A stretch of 64,000 bases of DNA from Brachionus manjavacas (Eukaryota; Rotifera; Eurotatoria; Ploima; Brachionidae): positions 377,001 to 441,000 of the forward strand of contig JAHQIY010000011.1 of NCBI GenBank assembly GCA_019054805.1, read 5' to 3'. The notes under the pieces are model-generated. The model worked only from the letters and a program-made list of their open reading frames with translations. It did not search any database and was not told where the DNA came from. A program made the position numbers and the translations under genes. Below, piece after piece: positions 52,671-64,000 of the stretch (positions are counted from its first letter, which is position 1; the number at the start of each line of letters is the position of its first letter).

Positions 52671-54309
52671 TGATTTTTCTGAAGATTTAAATAATGCTCT
52701 TTCGGAATCAAATCAGGATTTATTAGTTGAGTTTATTACTTTTGATTTAGATTTTTTTAACGCTAAGGAAAATGAATCTGATAATGAAAAAAATGATGAT
52801 GTATTTGAAATTATTCGACAGAAATTGTACAATGAAGTTTTTCAAGAATATTCTACTTTGACTTGGACCTTGACTAAAACACAAAAATAAGGCTTTAAAG
52901 TTATATCATGTGGATATGCTTAATCAGTTGACAAGCCATCATTATCCAAAATACTATCAGCTAAAACTATATACTGGAATTGTGAATTGCACAAAAATTG
53001 TACTAAACATGCTAAGTCAAGCGGACTTCAACCACCATTAGTACCAACAAAAAAGTATAACCACCTGCCTGATAAAAATCGCAAGGCCTCCCTTAAATTA
53101 ATAGAGGAAATTAAGCAAAAATCATTAAGCACAAATGAGCCACCTAGATCAATAATGATAGAAAGTCAAAAAGGGCTTAATGTTTCAGCAATTGGTGCTT
53201 TAAATAAACCAGATGCTTTAAGACAGATGATAAATAGGCTTAGAACTAAAAAGTTTTCTTTCAAAAAATTTAAAGCTACCTCTTTGGCTGAAATATCAAT
53301 TCCAAATGATTTATAAAAAAACTTTTAGAGGCGAAGAATTTTATTGGGATGATAGTAGTTCCGATCACAAAAGTCGAGTAGTCATATTTACAACCAAATT
53401 TAATTTATCAATTCTCAATGAAAATTTAGATTGGTATGCAGACGGAATTTTTGATATTTCCCCAACATTTTTCAAACAAGTTTATTAATTACATGTCATT
53501 AAAAAAAAAATAAAAATGGCACTACTGTTCCATGTCTTTCTGCAATGCTATCAAATAAAAAACAATCTACATTCAAAAAAATGTTTAAAATGATAGAATC
53601 CTATATTGAAAATAAACCAAAATCTATCAACATGGACTTTGAACAGGCAGCAATAAATGCAGGAATTAGTGTATTTAAATGCAAAATACATGCTTGCTTT
53701 TTTCATCTATCCCAGTCACTTTTCAGACGTGTCCAAGCAAAAGGTCTTAACAAAGAATATGCTCTGAATGAAAGTTTTAAATACAGTTTTAAGTTGCTAC
53801 CATCATTAGCATTTTTACTTGTTAAAGATATTATTTCAGGATTTAAATTGGTACAAAATAAGAGCCCTAAATCGTTTGATCCGATATTAGTTTATTTTGA
53901 AAAATCATATATCGGAAAACTAAAGCCAAATTCAAAATCACAAAGAGTATTTCCACGGTATCCAATGGAATTGTGGAGTGGTTTCGAAAGAGCCAAGCAA
54001 AGATTACCTCGTACCAATAATAATGTAGAAAGCTGGCATAGTCAAGTCCAAGCAGATGCAAGGAAAAAAATGAACATTTTAACTTTGATTGAAATTTTAC
54101 GGAATGTAAAGTCCAAAGCTGAACTTGATTATGCAAGGCTTGCTAAAGGTGAACTAATTAAACGTAAAATGTCAAAAAAAGAACTTGAATATGAAAATAA
54201 CGTTGAGAGACTAGTCGATGGTTATAGCGGAAATATTCTTGAACACTTTAATGGAATTGCATACAATTTTATTAAATTAAAAAATTATAAATATTTAAAT
54301 TTTTTTTAA
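52671..54309 (+). pseudogene. MULE-type transposase with FLYWCH-like lead-in, frame-broken, + copy
   Basis: The parts are in order. A Cys/His lead-in (YWNCELHKNCTKHAKSSG, near 52970-53030) is of FLYWCH type. A DNA-binding-like helical part follows (52990-53316), then WYADGIFDISPTFFKQVY (53430-53487), the first catalytic Asp region. Next are INMDFEQAAINAG with the second Asp, CKIHACFFHLSQSLFRR, and RTNNNVESWHSQVQADA with the catalytic Glu (53545-54309). Frame breaks occur at about 53310 (A run) and 53488, so no full protein is made. The last 254 codons are intact. No terminal inverted repeats were identified. Confidence 0.8.
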
Positions 54310-55599
54310 AGCTTTTATATTGTAATCAAAATAAAAAAATCTAGTTATCAAAACAAAAAACTTTTCTATGTTAATTGATTTTCTATGTTTATTCAGGAAA
54401 ATAATTCTAATTTTCTATTCTATGTTTTGATACACTCCCCCAGCGCTTGAAAACTTGTTTAAGTTGACCAAGAATAAATAATAAAAAATTAAAATGATAA
54501 ACATTTTGTGTTTAGTTAAAAAGTATTTTAGAAAAGCTTTTATTACCATTTTTATTAAAATTTTATTCTTTTATGTTTTGATCATCTGAACATGATCCTG
54601 AACTTCAAGTTGCCATGGAATTACGCTCTTATACGTAAATTTGTAAAAATGAATAAAAAAAAGAAATCTCAAAAGTTACTGAATTTTCATTTATTTTCTA
54701 AATTTACTAGAAATAATTCTATTTATGTTCAGCTGATTTTGTAAAATAAAATAAAATAAAATGTTAAAAAAAAATAGGTTTTAATTTATTTTTGCATGCC
54801 AGATTTGAATGACAACGAGTATTGCAAAGAAGATTGGATCTGTTACATGAGCCTCGTTTAGTTGAATACAGGGATGTACAGTTACACTAACAGATCGAAG
54901 CAATTTCTGGCGAACATATCACCAAAAACGCCCGCTTCACATGCTAGTTTATACAATTGAAATTGGTAATCAATGTCTATGACTCAACACATTAGGCTAG
55001 GAGTTTCAGTGAGCTCTTTATCAATCTCAGAGATTGGCAACAGTACATAATCTCAAATATTGAATTCAGGAAAGTATTTTTTACTCCTGGTTCTCATTTT
55101 CTCAGCTTGCTTTGCTTGATTGTCGTGAAAAGTCTCGCGGCTTCCAAGTAAAATATTAGAGTCACTTAAATTTGCTCATTTTACTGGTACTCCTTGGGAT
55201 CAAAAAGGTCATAAAGACCGTCAGCAAATTTCAAAAATGAATTATATAACTTATAAAATTCTGATTGACATTTATAAGTTATATTATAAAAAGAGTAATA
55301 ATGGCTAAAAGATCAATTTCGGTAAATCAAAAACAATTTCGATACTAATAAATTTTATTACCAGTTTTTAATTTTAATACTTTTTAAATTTATTTTTTGA
55401 CGAAATAAAATATTTTCGGAAGTGACAAAAAAATATGCAATTTCATTAGTAGACAAAACCTTAAAAATTAATTTGTCAATTTGATAAGGAAAAAATTGAA
55501 TCTTTAAAAGCCATTTTAAAGTTTCTGATTTCAATTCTGATTTTTTGATTTAATTCCTTCATATAAAAAGCTCTTGAAAATGCTTCAGCTTTAAACAAA
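54310..55599. other. AT-rich intergenic stretch
   Basis: No supported gene. The region 54780-55250 is less AT-rich and may hold degenerate coding sequence, but no family could be recognised. Confidence 0.35.
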
Positions 55600-57888
55600 A
55601 TGAGTTTACATTTTTTTTTAATTTTAATTTTATTTCAATGTATTGACGGCCAAAATAATGGATCAAATAATTCTGAATTGTGTGAAAAACTGAAAAAATA
55701 TTCTTCCTTTAAGACTGGATATATTTTTAATAGCTTGCAGTTAAGTGGATTTTCATCATTCAGCCAGCTAGAATTGAGTTGTCTAAGCAAAAAAACGTTT
55801 TTCTTTGCCCAAATATTTTTTGCTCCAAGTCAAAAAATTGCACTGACCAACAGTTTGGACTTGTCTTCAGCTGACTTTCAATTTTCTTATCTTTCAATTA
55901 AGTTTGTAGATATAATCTACTTGGATAATAACTTAAAAATTTTCAATGAATTAATCTATTCTAATAATATTCTAAGATTAGGCTTTTCATATTCAAATTT
56001 AAAATTAAAAGACAACTTGGCTCAAAATTCGTCAGCATCAATATTTGAAAATATATTTTGCATCACATTTTATGGAAATTGCAGATACACCCTAGACACA
56101 AATCCATTCATTTTTCACAATAGCTCAATTAACAATCTTTTTATATATGGACTGAGTGATGTTTTCTTAAAAAAACACTCTCGGCTTTAAACCGACTGAC
56201 AGTCATTTTAGAGCCAGTATTGATTCACTGGATATTCATTTTTACCACGGCGAGATCACTAGTAAATTTCTGTACAAGAAAATTTTCCAAAAACAAGGTC
56301 TATTTTTATATCTGGATACGTCAAACACACGTCACTAGACGCATTTAAGGATTTTGAAAGTCTCGAGTTTATTGAACTTGACTATGATGCCTTTAAGTCA
56401 ATGGGAGTCAAGTTTCTGCAAGGTTTGAACACAAAATTTAAAAATAGCTCGCATTTTTCGCCAAATCATACAATTCAAATTTATTTTGGCGTTTATTATT
56501 TTCCCGATGAGGATTTTTGTCTATTCAAAGATTTTCCAGCTAATCGTCTCATTCAAGTTGTTCCAACCAGTCCAAATGCGAACTGTTCATGTCTGCTGAT
56601 GTGGCTCCTAGGCTCCTTTTTCCATGAGCATGGCTTCAAGTTCCTAGAAAACGTTTCCTATTGTCTCAATTTGGGCGACATGCATTTATGTCAATTTGAG
56701 AACAAAATTCTTTCCTGTCAACTTGAAAAATCAAGGAAAAAAAAAGACAAAATTTTGATAGACTATGTTTACGAGTCGGAAGTAATAGTCCTTGTGACAG
56801 TTTACATGATTCCAATCATATGTCTTTTGAGCATGGTTCTGAATAGTTGTAATATAGCAGCGGTACTAAATATTCAAAATGAAAAAGCAAATAATTTCAA
56901 AGAAAATTCAAAATCATTTTATCAATGGATTTTGTTAAATTCTTCTATTTACATTTTGTACTCATTGATAAGCTTGTTTCATCCAATTAGTATTTGTATT
57001 TTCCAGAATGGAATCTATTGCCCATTTTTAAGCCGAAGAATTGCCATCCAGTACTACGAAATTTTTGTGTATGACTTTTTTGGCGGAATTTTAAAGACAC
57101 TGTCAAATATTTTGTCCATAAGTGTAGCCGTCCGGCGCTATTTGAACTTGGCGTCATACAAAAGAAATTACTTTGGAAAAATAAATGAAAAAATTTCATG
57201 TTTTGTTGTTTTTTGTTTAGCTTTACTAATTAATTTAGATAAAATTTTGACCAGTGAAGTGAACAGAGACATATTCGATGATAAACACCTTGAATCATAT
57301 CCACAATTTCCCTATAGAAACACATTCAAAGGTATTTTTGACATCGACATACCACATCAAGACAGAAGTTTGGATTTTAAACAAAAAAATCCTCTCTATT
57401 TTGCCATATTTTCCATTAATTTTGTAATAAATGATATCGTACTGCTTTTTGTTTTGTTGGTAGCAGACATTTTGCTAATGATTAGTTTCCGATCAAGCAT
57501 AAATCAAAAAAATTCAGCAATTTCTAATATATCTAGCATGAGTATGAAAAAAATAAAACAAAACAACAAGATTTTATCCAAAACTTTATTGATAATACTT
57601 GTTCATTCAAGTGTGTTGATTATTTTCCGGGCCATTGAGTGCACACTTAACTTTATGGTCTTTAAAATTCATTACCAAAATGGCATTTGTAATTCTGAAA
57701 ACAAAATTTGCAGTAATTATTATTTGATTGCTAATTTTATCTATTTGATTACGTCAACTTTCTCTTTTTTTATCTATTATTATCTCAACAACCATTTTCG
57801 AGATGGCCTTAAATTTTTTTTCACAGATTTAAAAGCTTTTTATCGCAAGTATGGCAACAACTTCTTAAATTATAGTTTAACAAATTGA
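55600..57888 (+). CDS. Seven-transmembrane receptor with large secreted-type N-terminus, two apparent frameshifts
   Basis: ATG 55600 opens a signal peptide (MSLHFFLILILFQCIDGQ), then an ectodomain with repeated Leu/Asn-rich stretches reminiscent of degenerate leucine-rich repeats. The frame stops at 56188-56190. It can be followed in another frame (PTDSHFRASIDSLDIHFYHG) and then in a third (SLDAFKDFESLEFIELDYDA), which runs into the long frame 56401-57888. That frame holds ectodomain cysteines (NCSCLLM, YCLNLGDMHLCQ) and seven hydrophobic segments. The first is VIVLVTVYMIPIICLLSMVL; ISVAVRRYLNLASYKR ends the third. The shifts lie at A runs near 56167-56173 and 56289-56296, so single missing or extra bases would explain them. 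It is a rhodopsin-like orphan receptor as far as can be told; ligand unknown. Confidence 0.7.
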
Positions 57889-59100
57889 ATAGAAAAATAA
57901 TATTTTGTTTTTTATTATTAATATAAAGAATAAAAAAGGATAGATAAAATTTAAACAAAAGCAAATTATGTTGTTTTTATTTTAATTTCATAAATAAAAT
58001 AATTAAAGTATTTTGAAAATTGTTTTAAAATAACTACTTTTACAAGCTAGCCACTTTTTAAAATCTACTTTTTCATCTTAACAACAAATTAGACATTCTT
58101 ACTTATTAATTCTTCTTCTTGATTAAATCAAGAATTTCTACCAATCTTTTCGGAACTAATTTTATCGTTTAAATTTTTAGCTAAAGTCTAGTGAATGATA
58201 TTTTAACATTCAGACTATTGAAAAGAGCTTAAAGAGCCTTATTTTTTTCTTTCAATGATATTTTTAATCGTGAATAGAAAATTTTTTTTTTTGAATAGTT
58301 TATAGATGAAAATTAATCAGAAATTTTAATTTCAGCTAAAAAAAAGGTCTCCCCGGTACTGTTACCATTTGATAGCATAAAACGTTATGAAGATGATAAA
58401 AAAATTTTATCAAAATACTTTGTTATCTGTAAGGATAATATAATTTCGTATTTGATAGCAAAATAAGAAATTGGTTCGGACCATCTTGATGACTTAGTTG
58501 AGCAAGAGTTAAAAAAGTAAATTATAGGATGGTGTTAGGATTATAGGATTTTAGATATTATAGTTAGGATTATAGATGATATAATTTACAGGAAAACTAA
58601 GTCCAATCAAAAACCGAAAAATTAAAGAAAAAAAAAACATCAAAAATGGCAAAATATTTTTGAAAATTTATCAAATATTATTCGTAGGGGAACAGAAAAA
58701 TTTCATAATACACTTAATTTTTTGTTCAGAAGAAAATTAAAAAATGATTGATAAATAAAAATATTTGTTTAAAATAAAAATTACTAATTGAAAATTTTAA
58801 AATTTGTTTATAAACAACTATTAATATTTTAAAAAAAATCAAGTTATTTCTTTTCTGTTTCAGTCTAACATTCCGAGCAAATGCCACGACGAACTAGTTT
58901 ATACATTGATTCTTTGAATCGTATTGTAGTACAGGCCGAGCGTGTGAATAATAAGCTTAGTATTAGTTAAACACTTTATTTTAAAATAAGTTTAGAAATA
59001 AAAACTGAATCTCTTTTCTATTTAAGTAACAAGTTATATTTATAATCTGATCAAGTCACCATACTACATTCCTCTCCCTTTGGTGGAAATTGTCCTCAAT
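57889..59100. other. Intergenic stretch with a coding-like remnant (58334-58520, +)
   Basis: Following TTTCAG at 58330, the phrase KKKVSPVLLPFDSIKRYEDD continues with one stop to DHLDDLVEQELKK. It may be an orphan exon of a decayed gene. A 29-codon ORF at 58881 (MPRRTSLYIDSLNRIVVQ) is also unassigned. Confidence 0.3.
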
Positions 59101-59339
59101 TTAATTAAATATCTGAAAAAGACAATTTTAGAACAAAACCAAATGTTAATTTAATTCTGTCCATTCTATTTTTTTTTAAATAAATTTCAAAATAATTTTC
59201 ATTTTTTTTTTTTGGCCGTCTTCTACTTGGAAATTTACTAGTGTTAGAGATCTTCCTTGGTCTTTTTCTCTTCTTCTTTTGTGTAGGCAGATTGTTATTG
59301 TTCCCTGCTCTCAGACTCTGCAAGCTGATTAAATTCTGA

Positions 59340-59985
59340 TGTACTTATGTTTTCAGAATTTGATCGAACCGGTAGGACTTGTGATGTCGGCAAAAGGCAT
59401 TCTGGAATGTGATAATAATTTTCCGCATTACATGATTGGAGACGCGTAAAAGCCAGGTGGATTTCATCACAATCTTGATTTATTGTAATGTTTTAGTCTT
59501 GAGGCAGAGAATTTTCTTCTTGCTGGGCGGCTAGCATAAAGCTTTATTTAATTATATTAATGTTGACAATCAGCTTCTTTTTACCGTTTATCAGTTTTGT
59601 TGATTGCATTTAGAATATCTCTTTCTAATAGGCAATCATGAAAAGACTTGTGATCTGTCACTAGAATTGAGACGTTTGTTAGAAATTATCTTTTGTTTGC
59701 GGTCATTTGGAAATTGAGGAGAAAAATTTCACCACAAATCTTTTATTTGGATCTGCAAGAATTGTTTCTATATCCTTTATATTTCAACAGTTCTGTATTA
59801 GGATCGCCCCGTTTTATCTGATTGAAAAGTTTCTTGTTTATTAACTTTCGGTCCGCACAAGTATCGTATAAGTATGAATTGTGTGTTTTATTAAAAATTA
59901 CTAAACCAACAATTCGATCCTTCGAGGGATCGTAGTTTATATTAGCTGAATTTGTTTCAGTTGAAGATTTGTAACGCTCTTGATA
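59340..59985 (-). mobile_element. Gypsy-type retropepsin remnant
   Basis: On the minus strand KDRIVGLVIFNKTHNSYLYD continues with TCADRKLI, where the catalytic DTGA is altered to DTCA. Downstream come VSILVTDHKSFHDCLLERD, the C-terminal LLGRD region of the protease, altered to LLERD. Several stops intervene. It is a dead piece of an LTR retrotransposon; no terminal repeats are recognised. Confidence 0.6.
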
Positions 59986-60054
59986 TCTTGATAACTAGGT
60001 TGTTTGTAGTTAAAGCTTTCTTGTCTAAAGTTTTTATGGCTTCAGAACGTTTCA

Positions 60055-60105
60055 TTACAAGAAAAATCATAGCAACATGTTTCATCGCAAGAAAAATCAT
60101 AGCAA
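60055..60105. repeat. Short tandem duplication
   Basis: CAAGAAAAATCATAGCAA occurs twice, 28 bp apart. Confidence 0.8.
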
Positions 60106-60229
60106 GGTAAATTTCAAAACAAAATTTACCTGGATTAACTGATTGTAAATAAAGTTAATTTAAAAAAGAAAATGTTTTATTGTTAATCGAATAAAAAATA
60201 AGATAATTAAATTAAATTTAATGTCTAAT

Positions 60230-61281
60230 CTTCAAAATTCAAAATTAAATCTTCAATATATTGACACAATCCTTTTTATTATACAATTTACACAAACTTA
60301 GCAAAAGTGAATCTTTTTTTACTTGATCAGCCCGTCTATTAAACATTTCTCAAGCTCTTACTTTGACCAAATTACATTCCATAATTGATTGCTCTACTCG
60401 TAACTTCTGTACTAACTCATTTATTTTTAAATTTTTTTTTCATCAATAGTTAAAGCATTGTGCCACGCTTTAACAGCATTAGCTGTTCTCGGCTGTCTAT
60501 TCATTATTCGATCATACAAATTCCAACTTCTAATTGGAAAACGTGGAACGACTCGTACTTTTTTGGATTTTTTTTAAATTACCAATATAAGTTTTTTCAA
60601 AATAATTCAAAATTGGCTTGAAGTTTGCATTACTTTTTTTTTTTGGATCAAATCAAACCCCTCGATCACATCCTCCGATTTGACAAAAGCTAAAGCCTGA
60701 AGCATTTTATATGAATGTCTATCTTTAAAATAGTCAATCAAATGCTTATGTTTAACTCTTTTAAACATATTGCTGGACAAATGAAAAAAACATCCATATA
60801 TATTACAATCTTTCCACACTTTACTCGTCGCATTGAAAACGGCTTTTTCAAAATCAATATTAATTGAAAGCGGAGTCTTCTTAATAAACCCATTTATCAT
60901 TTTAAATAGTTTAACATAAATACATTGGTTTTTATTAGGAAAGAAAGCATACAACACTGGAAAGTCTTTATTGTTAATAATCACGTGTATTGAATAGAGT
61001 TGAGTGAACAATGTGGGAATGATGTCAAAAGTCCCATCACAAAACCAATCTCTTTCTTTATTAAAAAGTTTCAAATTTTCTTTTGTTGTGAATACTAAAA
61101 TGCGTTCCGGGTCATCTGATCCACTATCACCCCACAAAAACTTTTCATTGCTAAAAGTTACTTTCAATTCTTCTTTAATTTCAACTTTAGATAATTCATC
61201 AAATTCTTTACCAGCACGAGCTTTATTCGATCTTGCTCTTTTTATTTTTGCTCTACTGGCATCATAATTTTGCAATTTCAT
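60230..61281 (-). pseudogene. MULE-type transposase, - copy, decayed
   Basis: The frame 60607-61281 reads NEKFLWGDSGSDDPERILVF, FCDGTFDIIPTLFTQLYSIH (first Asp), INIDFEKAVFNATSKVW (second Asp) and CNIYGCFFHLSSNMFKRV. After a shift, further C-terminal parts follow at lower coordinates: NRQPRTANAVKAWHNALTID, in which the third catalytic residue Glu is Lys, and QSIMECNLVKVRA. It is a diverged relative of the + copy at 52671-54309 and could not be active. Confidence 0.8.
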
Positions 61282-61826
61282 TACTGCCCAGTCATTTAAA
61301 AAAACGAAAAAAAATCAAAAATTTTACGAAAACAGCCATCGAAAAAAAAACTTTGAAGATTGACAACTTTTTCTTCGTTTTTTCGAAACATATTTTTGAA
61401 TAGATTTCGCAAAAAATTTTTGAAAAAATACCAAAAATATTTTCCGAATAATGTTCGAATTTTTTTTCGTTTTTGTTTCGAAAATTTGTTATAATTTTAA
61501 ATATTTATTATTTCAGCTAATAAAAAATAAATTTATAAATCATTCATTTATTAACAAAAGAATAAAATAATCGAAATTTAAAGTTACAGGTAAAAACTAG
61601 TGGCATTTATACAATTATTTTACAAAATTTTTTAATTAAAAAAAAATTATTAATTACAATAATATTTTATATCGTATAATCTAATTGAATTTTTTTAAAT
61701 TTTTTTTTCAAGTGACTCATGGGTGATATAAAAATAAAAAACAGTATAAAATTTAATAGAAAAAATACAAAAAAAAATACAAAATAAAGATAGTATAAAA
61801 TTTTAGTATATTTAAGTAAATTTTTT
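61282..61826. other. AT-rich stretch with repeated CGAAAAA words
   Basis: No gene. Between 61300 and 61490 the words TTTTCG and CGAAAA recur many times on both strands, probably a decayed simple repeat. Confidence 0.4.
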
Positions 61827-63237
61827 TTATTTAATTTTTGATTTACATTCAGAGCAGAGTCCTCTCATAACGGTCTTGAATTTTGATTCAGTTAGACTGA
61901 CATTTTTTGAACGTAAGAAATCTTTAAAAAACATTAGATGAATAGTTTAATAAAAATGTAAATTTTGTTAATACCTCGAGCTGCACTTAACTCGGTAAAT
62001 TTTTCAATCATTGTTTTTCCATTGCTTTTAGCCCATATATCTACATCAGAAACGAGTGCTTTTGCCATAGTTCGAAATATAAACTCAGGATTTTTTTGCT
62101 CACCTATCATTATTACTACTCTATTATTCAAATTCAAGCTCATAAATTTTCCAGGATAGTCTTCATGTATTAGAATTTTTCCCGAAGTGTTTCCAAACAT
62201 CTTACCTCGTCACGGTCTTTTTCTGAGCCAATATATTTCAAAACTTGAATTGACAACTTTGTCAAATTGTTGAACAAAGTTTGATCTAATTTTAAATTTG
62301 TGTCATCATCTTTTTTTTAATTTTAATTTTTTTTTTGCTTTTAATTTTGGACTTGTGCATTAAATAAAATGACTAAATAATGAATAAATTAACATTCTAA
62401 ATAGTTAATTTAATTAGTTTAAACTATATATTATATTTTTTTTTTATTTTTGCTAAATTTATTTTGTTTTTATTTTATTCAAAAACAAATCTTTGCTTAT
62501 CAAAAATATTTTGATTTTAATGGAAATAGCTAAAGAGATGAGATTTTTCTTTTTTCTTCCTAAATTAAAAGCATCAATAAAGTTAACTAAAAATTTTACC
62601 CTAAAAATAAATTTTTTTCTTGTTAATTCAACCGTTGAAAATAGGCATGTTTAATACCACCAATCCAAAATTTAAATCTTTCTTTAAATTAAAAATAATA
62701 TTTTAATAAACAAAAATTCACTTGAAAATTCTTTGAACATTTCTATTTGCTGTTCCAGGTTTAAATTTTTTTCCTTTTCATCTCTTAGTTGGTTCTTTAA
62801 ATCCAAAATTTAAGAATCCCTTTCGGACAACTTTCTTTCTGTGTCTTTAAAATTTTCGTGATCGTCGATTTCTTTTTGGGTTCTGGATACTTCAAAACAC
62901 TGATTTGCCTCAATTTTATTTTTTTGATCATTTAAAGATTTTTTTTTAACTCCTTTAGTACACTCATTGCTGACATTTTTTATAATTTTTGTTTTTTTAC
63001 CAATTGATGAATTGGATTTGTCAGGAAAAATTTTTTTAATTCGGACTCACACTTTTCTTTAGTACCTAATAATTTTACAGTTCCTTTCAAAGCTCTTTTT
63101 TCATATTTAAATTCATAATCCTCTTCTATTTCTATTTCTTCATCTTTGTCATTCAAAAATATATCATTTGTCTTAATTACAGCGAATTCCTGTTTGTTTC
63201 CATTAATCCAAAACACAATGGCATAGGTTTCTGGCAT
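61827..63237 (-). CDS. BEN-domain-like protein gene, several exons, probably damaged
   Basis: On the minus strand ATG 63235-63237 opens MPETYAIVFWINGNKQEFAV, a start seen in invertebrate BEN-type proteins, then an acidic stretch and a basic one to about 62990. After a shift at an A run, a coiled coil follows (KEIDDHENFKDTERKLSERD, one in-frame TAA, then LRDEKEKNLNLEQQIEMFKE). Further down, 61976-62200 encodes EFIFRTMAKALVSDVDIWAK, which resembles the helical BEN core. A 54 bp intron (61922-61975) leads to the last exon 61827-61921, which reads LTESKFKTVMRGLCSECKSK. BEN proteins bind DNA or chromatin. Breaks suggest a pseudogene, or homopolymer sequencing errors. The BEN assignment is tentative. 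Confidence 0.5.
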
Positions 63238-63314
63238 TTCACGTTGAATTATTTCTTATCAGGTTAAAAATGAAAAATTTGTAGTTAAAGATTTCGATTT
63301 TAAAATTTCAGTAT

Positions 63315-64000
63315 TCAGCTAAACAGATGAGAGACGCTAAAATCTGATATATAAATTGTGTTATTTGCATTAATATATACACATTTCTGTAGCTCTGAAA
63401 CTGGAGCAAAAAAAATTGAATCTGTTTTGACACAAATATGGATTGATGACTTTAAATTTGGAAACTTTGGATTAAAAAATAGATTTTGAAGTTTAGTAAT
63501 AAGGAAGCATACTGCATAAACTGATTTAGAATCTGAAATAAAATATTTGACAAAACCAAATTTTTTTTTGAATTTTATACAATAATCACATCTCAGTGTC
63601 TGCTTGTAAAATAGAGATGTAAAAAAATATTATTTCTTTTGTAATTTTTTAATAAGTTGTAATGATTTCTTGATACTAAGTCACAAATCTGATTATGTTC
63701 ATAAGAAGATATCATATTATTATTATTAACCTTCATTTTTAGATAGAAATCCTTACTTTGTATATCTTGATGAATGATTTCGTCATTTTTTATTTTATAA
63801 TACGATTTTATTGAATTAAATGAATTAATTATTTCGATTCCAACAGAACTCTTACCTTTACAATTTTGAATGAGTATCCTATTAAAATTTTCATACTGGA
63901 AACAACAAAATTCATTTTAGTTACCTATATTTCTTATATCACTAACAATATGAATAAGCTCATGTACACCTGAAAGCATGGAATTTGGACCATAAAAAAA
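63315..64000 (-). pseudogene. Transposase-domain protein C-terminal part, runs off the right edge
   Basis: On the minus strand MLSGVHELIHIVSDIRNIGN is followed by a TAA where a Leu codon is expected, then NEFCCFQYENFNRILIQNCK. This pattern is familiar from the C-terminal part of large transposase-domain proteins of invertebrates. After a shift at a T run near 63630 it continues YKQTLRCDYCIKFKKKFGFV and ends VYINANNTIYISDFSVSHLF before TGA at 63315-63317. It lies 77 bp upstream of the BEN-like gene start, in the same orientation. The N-terminal part is outside the window. Confidence 0.55.

Noticed and set aside
54780..55250. Less AT-rich region as a possible gene
   Set aside because: All frames are broken on both strands and no motif could be recognised.
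1..64000. CRISPR array, bacterial operon or riboswitch
   Set aside because: No regularly spaced repeats were seen, and introns and retroelements show a eukaryotic genome.

Overview
This is an AT-rich eukaryotic, almost certainly animal, window. Introns are only 47-57 bp and have clean GT..AG ends. Most conserved genes are single ORFs, one Ly6-type GPI-anchored protein is present, and long stretches are interspersed repeats. The small introns, the very low GC outside coding DNA and two bacterial-type genes in eukaryotic surroundings fit a rotifer best. That assignment is inference; another compact invertebrate genome is possible.

Region 1 (1-1905) is AT-rich with no recognisable gene. Region 2 (1906-14165) is a mosaic of gene fragments with much higher GC than their surroundings. 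They are joined abruptly: a UBR5 piece on +, a large imperfect palindrome (4302-9318) with a telomere-like tract near its centre, a plexin-like PSI/TIG piece on -, two colinear pieces of UBR4 on -, and a Ty3/gypsy reverse transcriptase piece on -. The palindrome arms also carry a small three-exon coiled-coil/C2HC gene, a duplicated 0.9 kb block rich in hairpins, a 115 bp copy of the plexin piece and a transposase-like N-terminal fragment. A perfect 14 bp snap-back hairpin sits at the UBR4/plexin junction.

Region 3 (14.4-16.5 kb) holds MITE-like and LINE debris. Region 4 (17.1-18.9 kb) is a tight cluster of a Ly6-like gene, the tRNA pseudouridine synthase PUS1 and a 53-residue ORF. Region 5 (20.7-22.8 kb) has a small inverted-repeat element and an intact, intronless HipA-family kinase gene, the clearest candidate for bacterial transfer. 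Region 6 (24-30 kb) has LINE debris, aprataxin with a small membrane-protein gene behind it, Tc1/mariner-like MITEs and a tRNA-derived SINE.

Region 7 (31-39.2 kb) is a glycan-enzyme cluster. A type II membrane glycosyltransferase with a DTD motif lies on -, and a recent duplicate of its 5' end lies at 35.6-36.0 kb. Divergent from that duplicate is a membrane-anchored bacterial-type non-hydrolysing UDP-GlcNAc 2-epimerase, joined across one apparent frameshift to a glycosyltransferase and an unassigned C-terminal domain. Together these suggest synthesis and use of UDP-ManNAc in the secretory pathway, which would be unusual for an animal.

Region 8 (40.6-49.6 kb) contains two paralogous four-exon tetraspan-membrane genes flanking several decayed Jockey-like LINE copies. 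Region 9 (51-64 kb) contains convergent LINE tails, two decayed MULE-type transposases, a seven-transmembrane receptor broken by two frameshifts, a gypsy protease remnant, a BEN-like gene and, running off the right edge, another transposase-like coding region. Several breaks fall in A or T homopolymers, so some may be sequencing errors rather than true mutations.
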